Source: JAUIET01 sp039111475 (GTDB taxonomy: Bacteria > Pseudomonadota > Gammaproteobacteria > Pseudomonadales > JAUIET01). From it: a stretch of 64,000 nucleotides of DNA. Below are positions 34,949 to 44,466 of the stretch, piece by piece. The position numbers were made by a program, and so were the translations under genes. The notes beneath the pieces were generated by a model, which had not been told where the DNA came from, made no database searches, and was given only the letters and a program-made list of their open reading frames with translations. Location: positions 151,265 to 215,264 of the forward strand of contig JBCCIP010000004.1 in the NCBI GenBank assembly GCA_039111475.1, in the 5' to 3' direction. Within the stretch, counting starts at the first letter, position 1; each line of letters starts with the position of its first letter.

Positions 34949-36424
34949 ATGCAAAAGCCAAGTCGGTTGGTAACTCTGGTCGTGATCACCGCAGGGTGCG
35001 CGATGTTTGCTTTTAGGCAACCGCCCACGATAGCGGTCCTGATGCCGAGTGCGCATTGGTATCCGGGTGGCAATGCCACTGTTTCAATCAGCCCATTTGC
35101 GTCGTCAATGAGCCCGGCAACCAGCTTACCCCGAGAGAAGCTGCCCGCTTTTCATGCCGGTAAGGCCTTGGCCAATCAACCCTGGATAAAAGCGCCAACA
35201 ACGACGACGGCTCGCGATGGTCTCGGGCCACTTTATAACGCGCGCACGTGCCTTGCGTGTCATATAAATGGTGGCCGCGGATTATTGCCAACTAACGATA
35301 ATATCCTCGCTGCAAGCGTTCTGCGCCTGAGCATTTCGGGTACGGATGTGGATGCACAAGCCGGCATCACTGCGCACCCGGTATATGGTGATCAGATGCA
35401 AGTAAGATCGGTGGCTCTGGCGGATCAGCTCGCCCTCACGCCAGAACAAGTTGGTGCAGGCGCTGAAGAAGAGGCTCCCGCAGAGGCAAAGGTCTATCTC
35501 CACTGGCTGGAATCCGATTTCATTTACCCGGATGGCGCGTCCGTCACTCTGCGTGAACCAAAACCACTTATACAGTCACTAGGTTATGGGGCCTTGGGGA
35601 ATAACGTTGCTCTATCCCTTCGCAATGCGCCTGCAATTCATGGGGTGGGGCTGATCGAGCTGATTCCAGACGCGTCAATCGAATCGCTTGAAGATCCAGA
35701 AGATCGCGATGGAGACGGAATTTCCGGTCGGCAAAACCTGGTCTGGAATCGCAGCGAGTCGAGAACAGCGCCGGGCCGTTTCGGCTGGAAAGCGAATCTG
35801 CCCGATCTTGCTCACACGGTTGCTGCAGCCTTTGCCAAAGACTTGGGCATCAGCAACCCCCTTTTCCCAGAAAGTCAGTGCACACTCTCGCAAGTGCGTT
35901 GCCGGCAGATGGCGTCGGGTGCGGACGGTGATGAAGGCGTAGAGCTAAGCAGCGACTTACTCCAACTCGTCGCAGACTTCACGGCTAATCTTGGCGTTCC
36001 TGAGGCACGACCTTTGGATGAGGCGCTGCATAAAAGAGGTGCGCATCTGTTTGAGAGTGTTGGGTGCGCAGCTTGTCATCATCCAACATACCTAACTGGC
36101 CAGTCGAGGTCTTACCCACATCTGAGTGATCAAGAAATTTGGCCGTATTCCGACTTTTTGCTGCATGACATGGGCGCGGCCTTGGCCGATGAGCGCGATG
36201 ACTATTTAGCGAATGGCAGGGAGTGGCGAACGCCTCCGCTTTGGTCGATAGGCCTGGCACAGTCAATTAACGGCGCCCCGAATTTTTTGCACGATGGGCG
36301 CGCGCGAAGCGTAGAAGAAGCGATCCTATGGCATGATGGTGAGGCAGCAGCGTCTCGCGAACAGTTTGCCGATTTGCCATCAGTTCAGCGCGAAACCTTG
36401 ATTCTGTTTGTGAAATCTTTATGA
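34949..36424 (+). CDS. DUF1111 di-heme oxidoreductase, lipoprotein
   Basis: The protein has about 491 residues from ATG 34949; a TTG 24 bp upstream is an alternative. The N-terminus MQKPSRLVTLVVITAGC is a lipoprotein signal. Two heme c sites are visible, CLACHINGG near residue 90 and CAACHHPTYLTGQ near 375. Motifs RDGDGISGRQNLVW and LWSIGLAQSINGAPNFLHDGRARS are typical of the family formerly called thiol oxidoreductase. It is regularly found with imelysins (the Pseudomonas icmP-type locus). A likely role is electron transfer or oxidation during envelope iron uptake; the substrate is unknown. Confidence 0.88.
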   Translation: MQKPSRLVTLVVITAGCAMFAFRQPPTIAVLMPSAHWYPGGNATVSISPFASSMSPATSLPREKLPAFHAGKALANQPWIKAPTTTTARDGLGPLYNARTCLACHINGGRGLLPTNDNILAASVLRLSISGTDVDAQAGITAHPVYGDQMQVRSVALADQLALTPEQVGAGAEEEAPAEAKVYLHWLESDFIYPDGASVTLREPKPLIQSLGYGALGNNVALSLRNAPAIHGVGLIELIPDASIESLEDPEDRDGDGISGRQNLVWNRSESRTAPGRFGWKANLPDLAHTVAAAFAKDLGISNPLFPESQCTLSQVRCRQMASGADGDEGVELSSDLLQLVADFTANLGVPEARPLDEALHKRGAHLFESVGCAACHHPTYLTGQSRSYPHLSDQEIWPYSDFLLHDMGAALADERDDYLANGREWRTPPLWSIGLAQSINGAPNFLHDGRARSVEEAILWHDGEAAASREQFADLPSVQRETLILFVKSL

Positions 36425-37566
36425 CCATTACGCGCCGAGATTTCACACAGTCGATGCTAGGATCCGTCGCCGCGATCTCACTACCGTCGGCGCCGGCTCT
36501 AGCGCGTACCAACGACGCCTACTATGTGTCGGCTCAGGGCGAGTTAGACGATGCAGATGGCGGTTTGGTGGCCATGAATGCGCGCTCCGGTCAGTGGTTT
36601 AAGATTGCTGTGCCGTTTCGCGGACACGATGTTATCGAGCATCCCAAGCGCCCCGGTCACGTATTGATGTTTGCGCGCCGTCCGGGATTTTACGTTCAAG
36701 AGTTCGACTTAAACACTCGTCAGCGCACCAAAGGTTTCAGGCTTAAGGGCGATAGACAAGGTTTTGGCCACGGTGTGTTTAGCGCAGACGGCGCGGTGTT
36801 GTTGACGGCCGAGGGCGTGATTAGTACTGGACGAGGCCTGATCGTTGTTCGCGACGCCCTTAGCTATGACGTCTTGGCTGAGTGGAGTTCGGGCGGCGTC
36901 GGGCCACACGAAGTGGTGTGTATGCCCAACAGCGATCTGTTGGCAGTTGCCAATGGCGGCCTTCGCACTCACCCAAGATCCGGTAGAGAAGTACTGAATC
37001 TAGAGACCATGCGATCCAATTTAAGTTATCTGGACACGCGCACAGGCGAGCTGGTGGCGCTGGTAGAGAGTCCGCACCCCAGAGCAAGCATCCGCCATAT
37101 CGATGTTAGCGACGATGGCACTGTTGCTATAGCCACCCAGTTTCAGCGTCTGCCCGGCGAGCAGACAGCGAACATACCTCTGGCTGCCTTACACCGCGCT
37201 GGCGGCGACATTGAAGTGCTTGATGCGCCAACAACGGTGCTTGCCGCACTTAATGATTACATGGGCAGTGTTTGTGTGGACAGCAAGTCACAATTGGCTG
37301 GCTTCACGAGTCCCAGAGGCAATCTCGCCATTTTCTGGAACCTAAAGACAGGCGAGTTGATTGGGCATCACTCACTCCGCGATGTTTGCGGCATCACCTT
37401 ATTGCCAAATTCATCGAAATTTGTACTAACGAATTCGACGGGTGAATTGCGCGTTCTTGACCACCATCACGCACACAATAAACCTCAGCAGCGACTCAAG
37501 GTGAGTGGCTTGCATTGGGATAATCATTTGAACACCGTTTTTTTGGAGCGAGGAATATCGGCATGA
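36421..37566 (+). CDS. DUF1513 protein (Tat-exported beta-propeller)
   Basis: The 381-residue protein begins with a Tat signal (MTITRRDFTQSMLG) and continues as repeated beta-blade sequence. FGHGVFSADGAVLLTAEG and GVGPHEVVCMPNSDLLAVANGG are the diagnostic DUF1513 segments. It is coupled to DUF1111 by an ATGA overlap and to the next imelysin gene by another ATGA overlap. Function is unknown. The conserved order imelysin-DUF1111-DUF1513-imelysin argues for one periplasmic complex or pathway in metal uptake. Confidence 0.9.
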   Translation: MTITRRDFTQSMLGSVAAISLPSAPALARTNDAYYVSAQGELDDADGGLVAMNARSGQWFKIAVPFRGHDVIEHPKRPGHVLMFARRPGFYVQEFDLNTRQRTKGFRLKGDRQGFGHGVFSADGAVLLTAEGVISTGRGLIVVRDALSYDVLAEWSSGGVGPHEVVCMPNSDLLAVANGGLRTHPRSGREVLNLETMRSNLSYLDTRTGELVALVESPHPRASIRHIDVSDDGTVAIATQFQRLPGEQTANIPLAALHRAGGDIEVLDAPTTVLAALNDYMGSVCVDSKSQLAGFTSPRGNLAIFWNLKTGELIGHHSLRDVCGITLLPNSSKFVLTNSTGELRVLDHHHAHNKPQQRLKVSGLHWDNHLNTVFLERGISA

Positions 37567-38732
37567 AGTTCAGTTATTCGTTTAGAGCATCTTTGGCGCT
37601 GGTTGATCGACGATGCCTTATGGCCGTATTGTTGGCGTTGGGTCTGACGGCATGCGGTGGTGGAGGTGGTGGGTCGACGCCTGCGCCAACGCCACCGCCC
37701 GCACCTGCGCCGGCACCTGATCCCGATCCCGATCCCGATCCTGCGCCAGCCGTCACGCTAGAAGAAGCGACGCAGCAGTTAATCGACAATACTGTATTGC
37801 CAGCCATCGAGCGGTTCTTAGTTCAAGCGACAGCCATGAACGCAGACAGTGTGTCCTTCTGCAACGAGGGTCCAGAAACCATTGACGCGCTGCAAAACCG
37901 CTGGAAGTCGTTGTATCAAGAGTGGTTCACACTTGCGAATTACGTGTTTGGTCCACTTGATGACAACATCATCACACCTGAATACACGTTTATTGACGGT
38001 CTGCGGCTTCGTGGCACTGACTATACGAATACAGTGCGCGGTGAGATCGCTGCTGATATTGCCAGTGCGATGGCACTGGATAGCGATTACTTTAATGGCA
38101 AAACGTTTCAACGCGTTGGCTTGCTGGCGCTGGAAGTTGCGTTATTTGAAACGGCAACCGGCGAGCAAAGCCCGGTGATTGCAAATATTGAGGCCGAGTA
38201 CATGGCGGAGCCGCGCAAGTGCGAGGTGTTGGTGGGGCTTTCGGCGCAGCTGTTGTCGCGCGCCCAGTATGTGTCAGACGGTTGGTTAGTAATGCATCGT
38301 AACTCGGACCAACCCTATCGTGATTTATTCCTTGCAGGAGAGTTGGATGACGGTACTGAGCCCGCCGCGCAGATTATTATTTCTGCTCAGGACCACCTGG
38401 AGTACTTGCAGTCACGCCAGGTTGCATCAATCGGAGCTCAGCTATCCGGGCACGTTTGGGAGGCCTTGGGCTTCATGATTGACAATCTTGAGGAGTTGTT
38501 AGACGGCTCAGCGGACACAACCGTCAGCCTATTCGATGTGATGACCGACAATGGTGAAAGTGCCGCCGTCGACGAGGTTCGAGAGTCAATTGCCGATATT
38601 CGAGAGGCTATTCAAATGCGTGACGTGACCATGCTGGAGATTCGTCTTGGTAGTTTGGACGGGAACTTTAAGCGGGAAATAGCCGATGCGCTGGACGTCG
38701 AGCTTGGTATTACCTTCTCTGATGGAGACTAG
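37563..38732 (+). CDS. Second imelysin-family lipoprotein, altered motif
   Basis: The 389-residue lipoprotein has LGLTAC followed by six glycines and a Pro/Ala/Asp linker (PDPDPDPDPAPA). An imelysin-like helical domain starts near residue 70 (EATQQLIDNTVLPAIERF). At the position of GxHxxE it has GLLALE, so the histidine is replaced by leucine. It may therefore be a partner or regulatory subunit rather than a metal binder. It is the last gene of the operon, overlapping DUF1513 by 4 bp. Confidence 0.85.
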   Translation: MKFSYSFRASLALVDRRCLMAVLLALGLTACGGGGGGSTPAPTPPPAPAPAPDPDPDPDPAPAVTLEEATQQLIDNTVLPAIERFLVQATAMNADSVSFCNEGPETIDALQNRWKSLYQEWFTLANYVFGPLDDNIITPEYTFIDGLRLRGTDYTNTVRGEIAADIASAMALDSDYFNGKTFQRVGLLALEVALFETATGEQSPVIANIEAEYMAEPRKCEVLVGLSAQLLSRAQYVSDGWLVMHRNSDQPYRDLFLAGELDDGTEPAAQIIISAQDHLEYLQSRQVASIGAQLSGHVWEALGFMIDNLEELLDGSADTTVSLFDVMTDNGESAAVDEVRESIADIREAIQMRDVTMLEIRLGSLDGNFKREIADALDVELGITFSDGD

Positions 38733-38895
38733 CTTGCTGAAACAGAAGTCGCTTGGGTATTCCTATTAGCACCAGAATTTGTATCGCGCGAGGCAACTCA
38801 TAAAGTTTGGGCGGAAACGTGAATGACGTATGTTCTATCGGCACGCCGAATGGAACTTATATTTTACGTATGGATATGCCCGCTGATTAGATCGG

Positions 38896-41085
38896 CTAGT
38901 AATTATATGACACGCCAATCTGAAAGGTGGAAGGCTTACCGGGGCGAGCACCAAAGGGTCGCCGCGCAACGATGTATTCGTCATCAAACAAATTGTCGAT
39001 ACGAGCTGTGATCTTGAACACCTCAGTTAACTGAACATGGCCCGCGAGATCAACCACTGTATATTCCTCCGAGCCTTCATTGTCGCTAAATGAATCAGCG
39101 CCTGGCTCGTCGCGCGTTGCCGACACATAGGTAGCCGACAGATTGACGGCCCAGCGATCCGAGGCCAGGCCAATACTGGCATTAGCGCGGTCCGCGGGTA
39201 CATAGGCTAACTCTTCTCCTGGCTGAATAAGGCGGCCAAATCTGGGGGAAAAGAAGGCTTCCCGATACTCGGTGTCGGTATGAGTATAGGTGATCGCTAT
39301 GGGCAGTGTCATTGAGCCAGAATCGTTAAGCGCAAAAACATGGTTCCAGCCGAATTCAAGGCCCTGAGTGCGCGCTTTCCCAGCATTGATCTGTGTATTG
39401 AGCTGATCATCACTGCAGCCTGAAGAAAATGTACAGATCGCCGTTAGATTACTGTAGTCGTTAAAAAACCCGATCAGCTCAAAGCGACCCACGTATGAGT
39501 TCCAGCGTCCACCCAGTTCGTAGTTGATGGATTCCTCTGGATCCAGGTTGTCGGTCAACGAGGGGTTTGCCGGGGAAAAACCCTTGTGAATACCGGCTAT
39601 AATACTTAGCTTCTCGGTTGCCTGCCAGCGAGCCCCAAGCCCTGGCAATACGATCGCATAATCATTATCGTTTTCAGCATTCGCCAGCCGGTTGTCAAAG
39701 TTGTTGCGGATGAATTCAACTCGCAAGCCGGGCACGATTGTCCAATCTTTGACGCTGATTTCATCGCGAACCCATAGTGCCAACGACTGAGTTTCGCCAG
39801 TGTTGTCGGTCACAATGGCCTGAGGTTGATCATTCTGAACCAACCGGGCGTCGATTTGCTCATAGGCAAACTCATCGTGCAGGCGTTCCACTTCGTCGTA
39901 GTGATATCGCACGCCGGCTTCGATTGCGTGCTGCCATCGTCCATCCAGTTGCCAGCTGCCAGTGGCCTGTAAGCCTGTTTGTATGAAAGTGCGGTCATTG
40001 GTGACAATGCGAATATCGTCGGTGGAGCCACTAACACCATCACTGTTTGCGCCCTGCAGCAGCGAAATGAACAAACGGTTGAGTGGGCCATCCGGATTGT
40101 TTAACAATTGGCGAATATCAATGCCATTAAAATTATTGAAACGCCGCCACGCTCGCTCGAAAGTCTGCGCATAAGCCACCAGTTTTAACTCACCACTGGC
40201 AAACGGTTGAACCCAGTCGATTCGACCGCCGAACCAGTCCCAATCAAATTCATCAAGGGAACTGGCGCTGTAACGACGATAGGGTGACTGGTTAAAATCG
40301 TTAGTGGTTAAGCCCAGGTAGGTTTCATCAGAGACTTCATCGGCATAGCCCAAGCGCAAGCCAAGCGTTCCGGCGTCAAATTCGTGTTTCAGCTTTAATA
40401 GGAGCTCGTTTTTCTCAAACCCGGTATCGCTACCGCCGTCCAGCTCCTTAAAACCGTCGCTGCCGGTATGAACGTATTCGACTAACACGCCGGTATCGTC
40501 AAACGTATCGCCTGCTCGCAGATGAACATGCCGGTAACCATCGCTGCCTGCGGCGATTTCCGCCAACACACTGCGCTCATCCGGCACTGCTGCCGAGCTA
40601 AGATTAATGGCTCCGCCAACCGTTTGTGGCCCGTACTGTATGGAGGAAGCACCCTTGTAGACTTCCACACCCGCAATGCGTGCGGTTAGCGGGAAAAAAT
40701 AAGCCGCGGGTGCGGAATAGGGTGCCGGACCAATCGGTATACCATCTTCCATCAAAGCGACCTTTTGACTGCGATCCGAATCGCCGCCGCGCAAGCCAAT
40801 ATTCGGTCTGAGGCCATAGCCATCTTCTTCGCGGATGTAGACACCAGGGACCACATTCAACACCCGGTTAATGTCGTCGTACTGGAACGCTTGCAGCGCA
40901 TCTTCATTAATACGATGGGCAGAACCCGTCACTCGGTCTAGCCCCCTAAACAAACTCCATACGGTAACTTCTTCAAGGACGCCGGTATCTGGCGTGGTCG
41001 TCTGCGCTTCACTATGGTCGTCGGCGGAGCTAATCGGGGATGAAAGCGCCAAGACAGCGCAAATGGCTAAGGTTTGTTGTTTCAC
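38896..41085 (-). CDS. FecA-like TonB-dependent receptor 2
   Basis: The 729-residue receptor starts at GTG 41085 (AAGG upstream), with a signal peptide ending near SPISSA. Plug motifs GVYIREEDGYGLRPNIGLRG, LMEDGIPIGPAPYSAPAAYF and IQYGPQTVGGAINLSS closely parallel the receptor at 29417. The barrel ends FQIGVSYNY. There is no STN domain. It is last in the leftward operon with the delta-60 lipoprotein, imelysin, HTTM and DCC genes, 24 bp after DCC. The ligand is probably a ferric or other metal chelate. Confidence 0.9.
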   Translation of the reverse strand: MKQQTLAICAVLALSSPISSADDHSEAQTTTPDTGVLEEVTVWSLFRGLDRVTGSAHRINEDALQAFQYDDINRVLNVVPGVYIREEDGYGLRPNIGLRGGDSDRSQKVALMEDGIPIGPAPYSAPAAYFFPLTARIAGVEVYKGASSIQYGPQTVGGAINLSSAAVPDERSVLAEIAAGSDGYRHVHLRAGDTFDDTGVLVEYVHTGSDGFKELDGGSDTGFEKNELLLKLKHEFDAGTLGLRLGYADEVSDETYLGLTTNDFNQSPYRRYSASSLDEFDWDWFGGRIDWVQPFASGELKLVAYAQTFERAWRRFNNFNGIDIRQLLNNPDGPLNRLFISLLQGANSDGVSGSTDDIRIVTNDRTFIQTGLQATGSWQLDGRWQHAIEAGVRYHYDEVERLHDEFAYEQIDARLVQNDQPQAIVTDNTGETQSLALWVRDEISVKDWTIVPGLRVEFIRNNFDNRLANAENDNDYAIVLPGLGARWQATEKLSIIAGIHKGFSPANPSLTDNLDPEESINYELGGRWNSYVGRFELIGFFNDYSNLTAICTFSSGCSDDQLNTQINAGKARTQGLEFGWNHVFALNDSGSMTLPIAITYTHTDTEYREAFFSPRFGRLIQPGEELAYVPADRANASIGLASDRWAVNLSATYVSATRDEPGADSFSDNEGSEEYTVVDLAGHVQLTEVFKITARIDNLFDDEYIVARRPFGARPGKPSTFQIGVSYNY

Positions 41086-41109
41086 GTGTTGTACCTTTTT
41101 CTGTGTTGA

Positions 41110-41562
41110 CTAATGAGGCGTTGCCAGTGTGATGGCTGCGGGGTGTTCGGTTTCAGGCAACAAGCGATCCCGCCAGAGTGGCTCCGCGATCACACAGTAC
41201 GTTGCCGAACCCCACCAGCGGTAGCGGTGGCTACCGACAAAATCATAAATACTGTCTCGCAGTGGCCGCGGTATCAGTAACGCGACTCGCAGCAGACGCC
41301 AGTACCAGCGTGCTTCCCGCAACAGGTGGAACACTGCCTCGGTTTTGCAATACAGACGTTGACCATCAATCGCCAGCACACTGCCAAAATCCGCAGCGCT
41401 CAACCCATAGGCCCGGAGCCACGGCCTGGCCGCCGTCGACTGCAAAGGCGCAAACTGATAGCGGCTGCGGCGCTCATGCTTTAGCAGCCATCGCACACAG
41501 CCATTGCAGAGGGCGCAATCACCATCGAATAGCACAATAGCGACGTCAGGCCTATTACTCAT
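41110..41562 (-). CDS. DCC-family thiol-disulfide oxidoreductase (DUF393)
   Basis: The 150-residue protein begins with VLFDGDCALCNGCVRWLL, the DxDCxxC signature of the DCC family, a thioredoxin-like fold with an N-terminal CxxC. YRWWGSATYCVIAEP and the preceding RDSIYDFVG are typical of the C-terminal part. There is no signal peptide. Its ATG overlaps the HTTM stop (ATGA), so the two proteins are made in fixed ratio. DCC and HTTM genes are commonly adjacent or fused in bacteria. The DCC protein could keep thiols or a quinone cofactor reduced for the HTTM protein. Confidence 0.88.
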   Translation of the reverse strand: MSNRPDVAIVLFDGDCALCNGCVRWLLKHERRSRYQFAPLQSTAARPWLRAYGLSAADFGSVLAIDGQRLYCKTEAVFHLLREARWYWRLLRVALLIPRPLRDSIYDFVGSHRYRWWGSATYCVIAEPLWRDRLLPETEHPAAITLATPH

Positions 41563-42968
41563 CGCGCACTGATTCTGAGCCGCGTCTGCTTTGGCGGCGG
41601 TGAGTCGGGTGGCGCGGTAATCCAGTCAGCTTTACCAAGCCCGCCGCTAATCTGGGCCAAATCGGCCAGCGGATCTATCATTGGCTGCAGAGGTCTACCA
41701 TTCAGGGACAGCAGGGCATCGGCGTAGATTTTCACTGGACCAAAGCCTTTGGCGTTGTATTCGTCGCGAATATGATGTGCCAGTTGCAAAATTAGATCTG
41801 GCTGTCCTACCATTTCCCGGTACTGTTCTTCATTGAGGTACCTGTGGGGCGAGATAATTGCGACTTCGCCGCCAAGCGTATGCAAACGGTATTGTAGGCT
41901 GCCTGATTTTTCTCTTAACATCACCCTCCAGGAAAAACGCATACCTTGCTCATTCCAAAGCACAGTGCCCGGATACAGCCAATGACGCAAAGGCAGCAGT
42001 GCTTGTAGACAGCAGTAGCAGGCGATAAAAACAGCCAGTCCTGCCGATAGCGGTCGCCGGTACTGGATTGGCGGCCTAGGCGAGGAACGAATCGTGCCAC
42101 GGCGGACAAAAGCGATTAACCTACGTGGCCAGTCAGCGTCGAAAAAGATCAATACCGAAAATACCATGATGACCGGGAACAGGCCAATATTGAAAAACAA
42201 ATGAGTAAAAAAATGAAAAACCAGAATCACCGCAAACGCCCAAGGCCTGGCTCGTCGCCACAGCATAAAGCCGATAATGGTGACGTCGAATAGGAAGGCA
42301 AACCAGGAGAAGCATAAGTGGACCCAGGGAAACTCCAGAAATGGCCCTAACACTGGCAGGCCGCTCAATGGCGGCAACCAGATATTCAGCGGCTGCGCAT
42401 GCAACAGCCAGTCGGGTTCAAACTTGGCCCAGCCGACGTAGAAATACAGGATGCCAACCTGAAAACGTATCCAGTAGGTTTGCCACGCTGGCAAGGTGCT
42501 GCCCCGTAATGTTGGCCGCAGCCAAGCATCTACTGACCAGCTTCTGTGTGGTGATAAAAAACACAAAATAAAAGCCAGTAGGCTGGTGAAGTAGTAATGG
42601 TTCAGATAATTGGTGACGTCCATCAACTCGGCATAGGTGAACAGCAGCCAGAAGGTGATGATGGATAGTCGATAGAACAGACCAATGGCGAACATAAACG
42701 CCGATACTGCAATACCGCCAAACAGCAGATACAGGCCAGTTGGGCCAGGTACCTGCACCCACTCGAATCCCCAGTAGCTGAAATGAAAACTGGGCTCAAT
42801 ATAAAGACGCTCTATCCAGCCATTAAGGATAAAACGCAGCGCACCAAAACACATCAGTCCACCGAACAGGATGCGGTATATGGCTATTGCGCTTATATCC
42901 CTAGGTTCGGTTAGCCAGTTTTGCAGTCGTCGATTTGTATCCTCGATTGGAAGATTAATACCATGCAT
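41559..42968 (-). CDS. HTTM membrane protein (vitamin K-dependent gamma-carboxylase-like)
   Basis: The 469-residue protein has about eight hydrophobic segments between residues 25 and 320, then a soluble domain to 469. It matches the HTTM family related to vitamin K-dependent gamma-carboxylase. NHYYFTSLLAF (H124) and GWAKFEPDWL (K182) align by eye with the human enzyme's His160 and Lys218 regions. Bacterial HTTM proteins have no settled function. It lies 23 bp after an imelysin gene and overlaps the DCC gene, inside a metal-uptake operon. A glutamate-carboxylating role for partner lipoproteins is a hypothesis only. Confidence 0.85.
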   Translation of the reverse strand: MHGINLPIEDTNRRLQNWLTEPRDISAIAIYRILFGGLMCFGALRFILNGWIERLYIEPSFHFSYWGFEWVQVPGPTGLYLLFGGIAVSAFMFAIGLFYRLSIITFWLLFTYAELMDVTNYLNHYYFTSLLAFILCFLSPHRSWSVDAWLRPTLRGSTLPAWQTYWIRFQVGILYFYVGWAKFEPDWLLHAQPLNIWLPPLSGLPVLGPFLEFPWVHLCFSWFAFLFDVTIIGFMLWRRARPWAFAVILVFHFFTHLFFNIGLFPVIMVFSVLIFFDADWPRRLIAFVRRGTIRSSPRPPIQYRRPLSAGLAVFIACYCCLQALLPLRHWLYPGTVLWNEQGMRFSWRVMLREKSGSLQYRLHTLGGEVAIISPHRYLNEEQYREMVGQPDLILQLAHHIRDEYNAKGFGPVKIYADALLSLNGRPLQPMIDPLADLAQISGGLGKADWITAPPDSPPPKQTRLRISAR

Positions 42969-42991
42969 GGCTCATGCAAACACTTTGTTGA

Positions 42992-44308
42992 TCAGTCGTT
43001 ATCGCCCGCTGAGCTTTGGGGTATGGCCAGGCCAAGTGCAGACACAATCGGCCCGCGAAAGGTATCCATGGCATCGCTAATAAGGCCGTGTAGGACGCAT
43101 ACCGGAATTCCGCTATTGTTTCCGGAGGCATTGACACAATCGGTGCGGTCAGCAACATTGCGCACGGCTTCATCAAAGCCTGCACCCGATTCGATGTCGT
43201 TTATCGAGTCGAGCACCAGATCCAGCTGCTCGACGAGCTCTGTCGCCAGCTCACCGCGATCAATACCTTCAAGCAGATCATTTATACCCATGCCATCACT
43301 GACACCGGTAAACAGATCACGGAAAACCTGAACATTGGTGCGGATATTGGCTCCGGACTGTGATGAAAGTGGTGACTCGAGAAACTCGGGGCAACTGCTG
43401 GCGTTTGTACAGGTAAGCCCGGTCGCTCCAATACCGGTAGTGAACGCAATTTTACGGTCTTTGGCTTGCCTCTCTACATAGAACAAAGCTACCGAAAGGG
43501 CGTCAAGGGCCTCCTGCGGCGCTGCGTACAAGGTGCTTGTATCACCCGCGGCGCTCCATTGCTCAACAAAATCGCCCATTGCCGGATCCCAGCGATTCAG
43601 CAGGCTGGTGGCCACCACTCCAGTGCGATCAGCCAGCCTCTGTACATGCTCCATACGCTGTGCCGTGGACGGTTGGTCAGCACAGGCAGCGGGAGGAACA
43701 TCGGTATAAAGCAAGTGTTCTATAGCGCCCAGACCGGTGATATTGATTGATGTGTTGCCGTTTACAGCGGCGCTGTTCAACGCGGCTGATTCCAGTGCGC
43801 AAGTGTCCAGAGTGACCGGCCACGAATAAACAAAGTCGCGGAAATCCTGTCCGCCAACCACCATGTCCGGGTTGGTAGAACGACCTGCCGGGCCTACCTG
43901 CAGAACTTCATTTCGCTGCCAGGAACTCATTGCCGCCTCCCAGGCCTCTCTGGCTGCTGTTAGCGCCGCAGTATCAGTTGGGCTGGCCACCAGCGTTTCC
44001 GTGGCTGTCTGCAGTGTCGCCGCCTGGGTATCAAAATCTTGTAATGCGGGAAGAATTATGTCTTCGGCAATATCGCGGAGTACGGCCCGGCGAGCATCGT
44101 CGCCGGTCAGGCCACCACCATCACCACCGTCACCACCGTCACCATCACCACCATTTCCAGGTGGGGGAGTCGGAGTGGGCGCGGGTGTGACTGCGCCGCC
44201 GCCACCGCCACCGCCACCACAAGATGCCAGCACCATATAAATGAGCAGCGAACCGAATAGCTTGGCACCCCGCTGTACAAGTCCAGATTGCAGGTGAGTT
44301 AGTAGCAT
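42992..44308 (-). CDS. Third imelysin-family lipoprotein, altered motif
   Basis: The protein has about 438 residues from ATG 44308 (GGAG upstream). The lipobox MVLASC is followed by eight glycines and a low-complexity linker of Gly, Asp, Pro and Thr encoded by ACC/GTC-rich microsatellite DNA. The imelysin domain follows (ILPALQDFDTQAATL, WEAAMSSWQRNEVLQVGPAG). The motif position reads GLGAIEHLLY, so the usual His is Gly. Four or more Cys occur in the second half (CTNASSCPEF, DCVNASG). It is second in the operon with delta-60 lipoprotein, HTTM, DCC and a FecA-like receptor. Confidence 0.85.
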   Translation of the reverse strand: MLLTHLQSGLVQRGAKLFGSLLIYMVLASCGGGGGGGGAVTPAPTPTPPPGNGGDGDGGDGGDGGGLTGDDARRAVLRDIAEDIILPALQDFDTQAATLQTATETLVASPTDTAALTAAREAWEAAMSSWQRNEVLQVGPAGRSTNPDMVVGGQDFRDFVYSWPVTLDTCALESAALNSAAVNGNTSINITGLGAIEHLLYTDVPPAACADQPSTAQRMEHVQRLADRTGVVATSLLNRWDPAMGDFVEQWSAAGDTSTLYAAPQEALDALSVALFYVERQAKDRKIAFTTGIGATGLTCTNASSCPEFLESPLSSQSGANIRTNVQVFRDLFTGVSDGMGINDLLEGIDRGELATELVEQLDLVLDSINDIESGAGFDEAVRNVADRTDCVNASGNNSGIPVCVLHGLISDAMDTFRGPIVSALGLAIPQSSAGDND

Positions 44309-44466
44309 AATGGCCTCCGAAAAAAGCAAAACAGCGACCTTGTAGATCGCTGAATATTAAAGGTTGGGCAGCAAGAAAACATGCCCGTTTTTTATCATAT
44401 AAGTTAAGACAGTGGCCAACCGATAAAAAACAACTTCACCAGCCAGCCACGTTGGTCCCTAAAAGA

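Noticed and set aside
44100..44220. CACCAC-rich tract resembling a tandem repeat or CRISPR-like array
   Set aside because: It is in frame and encodes the Gly/Asp-rich linker of the imelysin lipoprotein; there are no spacers. No CRISPR array was seen anywhere in the window.
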